A stretch of DNA of 64,000 nucleotides. Source: Symsagittifera roscoffensis (lineage: Eukaryota > Xenacoelomorpha > Acoela > Convolutidae). Position 1 is the first letter of the stretch. Each line of letters opens with the position of its first letter. The position numbers and the translations under genes were made by a program. Positions 13,101 to 22,100 of this stretch are shown one piece after another. Below the pieces are notes generated by a model. It worked only from the letters and a program-made list of their open reading frames with translations. It was not told the origin of the DNA and made no database searches. The DNA is taken from the NCBI RefSeq assembly GCF_963678635.1, contig NC_087063.1, positions 26,469,649-26,533,648 on the forward strand. Direction: 5' to 3'.

Positions 13101-16100
13101 AGACAAACTAACCTCCATTGAAAACAAAAAGTTCGGGATTCGAAAAAAGATTGGAGTTTTAGAAGCTTTAAATGCGGTAGCCACATCTCAAAAGGACCTT
13201 ATTTAAAGGCGCTTTTTTATTTTTTCCTACAACTAATTTGTTTCCTATAGACGACAATCTTCAAGGTGGCAAAAAAACAATACTTTTAGTTACAATCACG
13301 TTTTACTAGAATTGTGACCCAGCGTTTTTCACTAACAACATTTTGTTCTGAAATTTTGGAAAGAACTTAATGAAAAAAACTGCTGTGCTTTCAATCAAGA
13401 TACTTCAATTGTCAATTACGTATTTATTTCAATATGCTCTATTACATAAGTCTCCTAAATGTTGTAAATTTATCCCAAAATCAATAGCTTGCTTATATTG
13501 AAAAAGTATCATTGCTTAAGCCTTTCAATTGTCTTTTCTCTATTGTGATCAATTCTTCATTGCTCTGATAGGGTAAAAAACTCAACTTATTTGGTTTTGA
13601 TCCGATACATTGAGGACATCTACAGTCGTTTCTACATAAATATTAGCAAAAAAAAACAAGGCAAAATGAACTTGTTTCAGTACCTCGGAAAATTTAAGAT
13701 TATTGAGAAGTTCTAAGTGTGTTGCTCAGACTGGAGACTATGTTGTTGTTTTGAGTTGTCAATTTTAAAAACGCCGCACAACTTATTCTTAATTTTTGGT
13801 GACCTTTTCACTGATCTAAAAAGCTCTGCAAGCAAATCAAAGAATTCTTCTGGTTTCACTTGTAGTGCTTTGTATAATGTTGTAATTATCAGGGCATGTT
13901 TTTTTCCACTTTGATTTTTATCGTTTGAATTGATAAATTATCAGATTTCATTTCTCCAAGATATTCACCTCCACCTAGAAACATCCACCTCCTCTACGCG
14001 ATCGATTAGTCATCATAATATACTGATAATTTTCAAAAGAAAACAGACCTGTTTCGACGTCGGCATTAAGCCACATCTCTCTGAATGCATTACCAATGCT
14101 TGTCAATTCGTTCACGATACCAATGAGTTTATCAAAATTCTGATCCATTGATCTCATACTCTGCAATGAAAAATCGTTAGATCTCATTTTTGCATTTTTA
14201 TTTAGTAGTGGTCCAAAATTCTGGTTGATTATTTATCGAACAGAAACCGCGAAGTGTATGGTGAGGCAAAAAATTGCAACACAAACCTATTTGAACGTAG
14301 AATCAAAATCAAATTCAAATTTTGTTACTTTGTATTCAAAACGCAAACAAAATATGCTGAAGAAGAGAAGAAGAATCGCTACGATATCATTTCTAGAGCA
14401 AGGCATCCGAGAACAGACCAAGCAAAATAAAAAAAAACTTGATTTATAGAAGCAAGAACTGATAGTTTCTAGAAATTTCAGCTTTTGTAAGCTCATTAAA
14501 CATAACATTTTGCATTGATTACAAAAAAAAAACGTACAATGCATATTATTCAAAACTCAAGTTGAAATATGAGCCAGCAGAAAATCGCAAGCCAGTATTC
14601 CACTTCAGGTGAATGATTCAAAAATCTTGCCTTACAACATTAAGGATAGACAAAGCAAACAATCGCCTGCAACATTAAGGATAGGCAAAGCAAACAATCG
14701 CAACACAATTGATTTTTCTGCTCAATTGTCACGCTGGTGTTTTTATATAACAGATTGGAGAAACCATATCTTACAAGCAGAACTTTTTTTAACCTGCCAA
14801 TTTCTACGGAGAACCACGAGATGCTTAAAATCGCAAACCCAGTCCTGCTGTTTATTCCCATAAATTCAGTCTTCTGCGTAGAAGGATTATAAAAATATTT
14901 GTCATTTTTCAAACAACTTGAAATGTATCAAATTAGATAAAATTTTGATTTAAATACGCTGCCAGAAATCGCTAAACTACTAAACTCAAAAAACTAGAGA
15001 CACATCAAATCAACAAAATGACCTAAAATCCAAAATTAATTTTGTCCGTAATAGTCAGAAACAGTGTTTGCTCACTGTATCAAAACATATAAAACTTAGT
15101 TAACAAATAAACTAATTTATAATGAGTTTGCAATTAAGTTTTTCAGTTCGATTGCAAGCTTCTTTTGATCAGCCGATAAATTTGCAAAGAAACAGTTCGT
15201 TGCCGCAATCCGTTCGTTGCCAGTTAAGTTCCGCCTGTCGTTTTTTCTATTATTAATTTCTATCGGGCTTGTCATTTTTTGCAGTTTTCCCATGTTCTTG
15301 ACTGGCACATAAGTTGGATACCCATTATCTTTACTGCGTTTAACACTGTTACTACGCAGTTATTCGATGATGAAATATATCCTAGACTTGCTATCTACTT
15401 TTGTAAGTTTGCTTCTAGCGGCGGCAACCTTCGTTACTCAGACCATTTTTTTAAATTTCGTTTTCCAGACACTCTTTTTCGAGCTTTGCAGACGGTGTTT
15501 TCATATTCAAAAACCATAAAAATACCGATCAAACGGATAAACTTGTGAGAGAGATTTTGTTTTTCATAGCGTAGCAGATTATAATATGACCCAAAGAAAG
15601 CTTAGAACATTACCATTGACTACAGTTCGCTCAAAATGGAAAACAAAAACCAAGCTATTTTTAAAAACGTTTTCAACTTTCCTAATCATTTTTTAATATA
15701 TATTTTTTTGAAATTTGAGTGCCAAGGTAGAGTTAGATTAATATCCGATAACTAGTTTTCCTTTAATGAAACTCAGTTTTTCATAGCTTAGAGTTCTGGC
15801 GCTCGCTCAAGCTGAAACAAAAACAAAATTTTCTAACTAGTTTTCCTCGACAAAGAAGACTTTCTCAAAATTTTGAATTGCAGTCGAGGCTTAAAATAAA
15901 ACAAAAAATCAAGCCAATACACCAAAATTAGAAAGCAAAATACAATAAAATCAAATAACCGTAGAAAATATTCATTTTAAGCAACTCTTTTTTGATATTC
16001 TCATCCCAACAGACAAGCCTGCTACAAATCGAGGCAGTGTCAATTGAGCAAAATGAGACAGATATTCTTAGACAGATATACAAACTTAACTACAAGCTTT

Positions 16101-19100
16101 TCAACAAAGAAAAAATTTCTAAGAGCTAGTATTAAAAAACCGAACTAAGCGTCGAAAAAACAATTTAAGTTAAATCAACGGTTAAAGATGGCAGTGGATG
16201 CAATTGAGCTACGTTTCACGCAAAAATAGCACGCGAAAGTTTCGAAACTTGCACCTCAATGTGCACCTCATAAAATTATGAGCCAATTTCCGGTTTCGAG
16301 ATATTGAATTTCTGTTTCAGATTTTTTTGCTGAGATTTAAATTTTTAAATCCGAAATAACGCGGAGGTTATGAGAGTAATGATAAAAACTAAGTAAAAAA
16401 TGAACAAATCTCGGAAATAGGGGGAGTTTTACCATTAGTCAACAACATATTTGAATATCTCAATTTCAGTGCCCGTCCCTTGTCTCAAGGCACCCCACGG
16501 AAGAGCATCAGCTACAAGGTGGCCAGTGAGCTGTTCCAACGCAAACTGCGGGAGCTGGAACAGAACTGCCACAAAGATACCGCTTCGTCTAAGGACTCGA
16601 GAGCAGAATTTGAGAACTTAAGGAGAGAGTTAGGCATCAATGTTAAACAACTCAGTGAAAGCTACAGGGCTAACAGGTGATAACTAAATGCCATAACTTG
16701 CGAGATCACAAACATGGCATTGCAAGTTGCCCAACAGAAAAAAAAAATTTTAAAAAAAACACCGTGTGCTTTCCGACGCCACCACAGCTGTGGAAAAATT
16801 ACACTTGGGAATAGCATAAATTTAGGAACAATAAATAAATATCAAAATTCTAAATCGCTGCACCGCCATACAGCAATTGTTGCAAATGAATCAGTGTGAT
16901 GCCCATTTATCGAAATTGTTTGATACAAATCAAGATGAAATTGGTTCAAAATGGCATCAATTGACTTTTGCTCTCGGTTGTGCGGACACGAGGTACCCCA
17001 TTGCAGCATTTTTTCAAATGATGATAACGCAAACCAACCAAAAGCACCAAGTGGTTTTGTAATAATAATTTAAAATGTTAATTAAGATGCACATTTACCT
17101 GATCCACATTGAAATTCTGTTTGTTTATACTTGGCTGGTTTTTCTACATTCTTCTACATTTTCCGATCAAAAAAATCCTATCATTTTCCCCAGACAAAAT
17201 TTTCCTAAGAGGAGCGTACATGATTATCAAGACGTCATAAATCAATATTAAAATTATCATGTTAGTCATCAAAAAACCAGATATGAAGGTTGTCAATATT
17301 TCTTTAAGCCAACTAAACTATTATTTCTCAGCTCCAAACTGGAAGACAGAGAGAGGGGTCGATTGGGTCCAGCCAATGAAGGCGGACTAAATAGGATAGG
17401 GGGGCTGACGAAGGGAGTAAAAAACAGCACATGGAGACACGACTCACAGCAGCAGCAGCCGCCTAGTTCCGACGGCAGGAGCTTCCAAGAAGGTCGGGTC
17501 TTTAAAACAATCATCAATAAAAGAAGGAAATAGGAACATCTTAACAAACTCGCCCCTCAAATGAGCCAAAGACATTTCGTCCAACTGTAGATTTTTTTCT
17601 ATTATTTAACTGATAGATTCAGCAGAATTTACAAAACCCGCAGATAGTCCCATTTAGTAATTGCATAAACTTTTCAGTTCCTTAGGTACTGTTGTTGAGC
17701 GAAGTGAATTTTTAACACCGAAGCGAAGCTGGAGTTTCGCGCTACTTGCGGTACCAGAAACATAGCATTTTATGCTAGCAGACAAAAAAAGCAACGAAGG
17801 CAAAGTCGAAAAAAATGAAAAATGTCGAATGATGTTCCTTTTGACGACATTGTGTACAGAAATCAATCACAGGCGAAATAATTATTCAAAAACATTTAAC
17901 GAGCGGCAACTAAGCCGACAAAACTTGGGTAAACTCCCTTTGAGCTTGTTTAACTAGTTCTTTACCTGAAAAAAAGCGCATTTTCCGATCCCATAACGCT
18001 TGCCCGATAACCGATCGTTAGCGTTATTAAGTTATTAGATGATAATTCTTGAAGCTCAAAAACCACACGCAACTTCCCCTTTCCTAAAAACAGCACGTCA
18101 TCTGGCTATTCTTGTTTAAAATTATTCAAGAATTCAATTATTTCAGTGGCATCGCCTTACAACAGGCCACTGGTGATGGCCGAGACCACCTCTGTCCTCA
18201 CCAGTCACCGCTTCTCACCCGAAACCTCAATCCCCAAACTAGAAATATTAACCTCACTCAATGTCAGAGACCAACTGCACAATGGTAAGCAAACAAGTTT
18301 CATATCAAGTCCCTTTTCAACTTCCTTAACTTTTTTACCCAGAAGCGAAGTGGAGCTTCTCGATAAATCGTAGACTAGCGCGGTAAGCCAGCCAACAGAA
18401 AATGAGACGAAAAACACAATCCGAATCAGTGAAATAAAAAAAGGTTCTATTAAAACATTGAAATTCTATTCAAATATTGAAATTCTATTCAAATATTGAA
18501 ATATTAAAACATATTCATGCTTTTCTTACAACGTAATATGAGCCGACTAAGCCAGAAAAAAAATAAAGCAAAACAAACCTTTTAAATATTTTAATTAGGA
18601 AAATGAAAATTATACAGAATCGGGTTAAAAGATTCGAGTTGAGACGCAACCCACTTTGTTGAAAAAAATCTACGAAATTTTTTGTACGAATGTCTCGAAG
18701 GATGTTTAATTTGAAGTAAACTAGTAAAAAACACATCGTCCAGCGTTGTACTAATTTTTGCGAAACCAGTTGAGCTAAGGTACCTTTATTAAACAAAAAA
18801 TATATTTGAAAAAAATATGTACAAAATCTTAAAACAATTATCTGCATCTTTACAAATGCTAAACACCACACTCTAAAATTATTAAACTCCCTGGACCTTC
18901 AACGTAATCCATATTTTTGAAAACGACAAAATGCAGACAGACAACGGTCCAAAAATTGAAGCTTTCCCAGAAAAAAAATTCTATTTCAAAGTATCAAAGG
19001 GACAAGTTCCGGTCAGGACTCCAATCCCAGACTATAGTATTTGATTTCACTAGATTCAATAGGACTAGCACTTACGATTTAACACAAACTAAGCAAAGTT

Positions 19101-22100
19101 TCCTAGCATAGAGAAATTGAGACTTGAGCCACTAAGTCGATGAAACTACTTTTTAAAAACTACATCTACAATAAATGCATTTATATCAAGAAACACAATC
19201 AACAGTAAATAAGCACAGTAAAATCCTTTGCTGAGTGGAAACTTAGCCGACACAACTTGGAAAGACGCTATTTGAGCTAAAAAATATTCAAAGAACGTTT
19301 CGAGCTATAAAACTTTGAAATTCGACGTTTTGACCCCTTAGTCCTCCTAAAGCACACAAAAGCGTATCACTCTAATTTTGCCATTCAAACGACGCAAATT
19401 AAAGCAAATAAAACATGTAGAATAAGAATAACCCATTCAAGTAAAAAAAAATAACCAACTGACAGTTGGAAAGGAGTCACTGAACGCAAAGAAACAAACA
19501 ATTGTCATGTTTTTTTTTGAAAAAATTTCAATTTTCGAATTTAAAATTTAAAAAAAAATGGCCTTAAAAACCTTTGATTTTTCACGAGCAAAATATAATC
19601 AGCAAACTTTTGATAAATTAGACATAATTTGAGAAAACTAGATTATTAGGAAGTTTTTATTCCGCAGAGAAACTAAGAATAAAATTTAGATTTCGATACA
19701 AGAAATCGATCTCGTTTTTTCGTGCCACTTCAGCTTTCGTAATTGGAGAAAGCAATTTGCCTACCTTCTAGCAATGGACTTGAATTGAACTCAAAAAATG
19801 CATATACTTAAGGGCATCCAATGTGCATTTTTAAGTATGGATGCTCTTTTTTGTTTTTGGAGCATTTTAAGACCTTTCCTGAAAAAAATCATCACGAGCT
19901 ATCTAAGACTCTGAACTTTTTAAAATTATATAAAAAGGTAATTTACAAAATTGCAGAATTGGTAAACTTACAAAATTGGTAAACTTACAAAATTGCAGAA
20001 TTGGTAAACTTGCAAAAATTAAATAATTAATTTCAATTATCGTTTAAGTAACTCAAATCGGATGTTAGATAAAGCATTGAAGAAAAAAATCTATGCTTTG
20101 AAAATAAGGCCTTTGAAAAAAGTATCCAAAAATAAGTCGACAACTCCCAAAAAATAATTTGCACCAATCGAAGGAAAACAAGGTCCTGCCGGGACTCGAA
20201 TCCCAAATCTTATGTTCCGAATGCACGTGCTTTACCTCTAGCCCAAGGGGTGGCGCCTGAGACAAGATGACATTTTATAACAAAGCAAGGTCAATTTCCT
20301 ACAGATTAAGAAGGAACGTTGTTTATGGGAAAAAGTCTAGTTCCCTATAACGTGTACACTAGCTCTCGCAATTGAAATGAAGGAACATTTCAAAATATAT
20401 CTGTTAAGTCAAAGTCACCGAAACAGTTCAGTCGTAACCAGGACATCAACTGCTGCAAAAAAAAAGGAAATCAAATGCTGCATCTGTGGGCAAAGTTTTT
20501 AACGGGATAAAAGTCTCATACCCAATTGCACTACACGTGCTCTCGCAAGCCCAACTAAAATTCAAATAGGGTGGGGGAAGTCGAGAAGAGCCAAAAAAAC
20601 GTTTAAATAGATTGTTAGCATTTAAAGCTCTAACTATATACTTCTGAATCCGTACCTTGTTTTTCCTAATAAAGACGGCTTTCAATCAATATAATAATTT
20701 AATCTTATTACTAATTTTCCTCGTGTCCATTTATTCAAATTCGTTTCTGGCGTCATTACTATCTCAAAACTCCCTCAACCATTAGATGCTAATCAAAGAG
20801 GGAACTTAAGGTACTCTTTAGTGCAAACTAGCGTAATTACTCAAATTTTAAACGTCAAAACAGTATTATCGGGACAAATACGATGTATTTTCAACTATTC
20901 AAATGTCATGTAATGGACATTTTTAGCATTTTTTCATCATTTACATAACCTAAGTGTCCATCAAATCAAATGCCGGGTTTTTAAATTAAAACCCATGGTC
21001 CACAAGTCGACATACACAAGTTGTACACCAAATAGTTCTCAGTAATGAAGTGCGGCATGCAGATGATGAATTTAAAATAATAAATCAAAGGCGTTTGAGC
21101 ATAAAAAGTTGCAGTTAAAATTAAGAACAATACCACTTGTAAAAAACGAATTCAGTAACAATAACTCATGCTAATTTCAGTCGTCCCACAAGTTGAACAC
21201 GACTCTTCGGTCAAGCTTAACGAAATCTTCCGAAAGAGAAACGAAACGAGACGCCAAATCGATGTGTGTCTGAACCAACTTGACGAGTCTTTGATGTCTC
21301 AATGTGACTCAATCGCAACTCAGCAGTCGTTCATTACATCGCCACGATACAATCCATTTGGATTAGGCCAATCAAACAGGTCGAGATTTGGCAGCTCTGC
21401 TAGGGCTATGCCCGAAACATTCAAAGAAACTGAAGGAGAAATAGAGGACCACGATGTCAAAAACCATATACCGGTTCACGAAACCGAGAATTATGATGAG
21501 TCGCAGCGATCCGAGGACTTCTTCGAAAGAGACAAAGACGACAGCTATTCAATCTGCCAAGTAGCAGAACAGTTTGAAGCTTCTCAGCGCTCACGAAACT
21601 TTTTTGAAACTCAAAAGGACGAAAGCTATTCTCATACACAGGAAGTCGAAATGGTCCCTTATTTATGCGAGCAGATAACTGAAGATACACAACATTCCAA
21701 AGAGAACCGGTACATTGTCAGGACTGAAAATGTCAACTACCCCACCGCCGGCCTTGAAGGCCAAGACTTGGCATCAAATAGGCCAGAAGACGAACAATGC
21801 CAGGAATCAGATCCTACTTCAACTTACAGAATTGATGAAAGCAGCAAGCTGCAAACATTCAGAACCGAATCATCTTCGAGTGTGAAAGAAACTTACAGAC
21901 TAGCGGAGCCTGCGCCACAACCACACCCTTTCCACGAGAACAATCAAGGGACCATTATGCGAAACATAAAGCGAGTGCCATCGCGGGAAGGTGTGCGAGC
22001 TCCGTCGAAAACAGGTGATTGCTTCTGGCGAGCTCAAAAAAAATTATTCGCTTCTTTTAAATTGAGAACAAATTTTTCTTGCTTTCGCTAGACTGCAAAA

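Larger units (their letters stand above)
18285..21180. other. Intron 4 (2.9 kb)
   Basis: AT-rich intron. It holds a hairpin repeat at 18341, short direct repeats near 18435-18505 (ATTGAAATTCTATTCAAAT) and 19941-20020 (AATTGGTAAACTTACAA), and two or three tRNA-like patches (20182-20555). No other coding signal is seen. Confidence 0.55.

Noticed and set aside
14049-14160. Resemblance of the antisense helix to fungal DASH/Dad1-type kinetochore proteins
   Set aside because: Only a short hydrophobic pattern and one Trp line up; spacing of key residues differs, so no family is claimed.
14636-14705. Two-unit repeat as a start of a satellite
   Set aside because: Only two 35-bp units; a simple local duplication.
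16655-18146. Weak donor at 16655 that would join exon 2 directly to the exon at 18147 in phase
   Set aside because: The better donor at 16677 fits once the exon at 17332-17492 is included, and that exon is GC-rich and open only in the needed phase.
20182-20256. Functional tRNA-Pro (CGG) gene
   Set aside because: Good T-arm and A box, but the anticodon stem and acceptor stem do not pair well enough.
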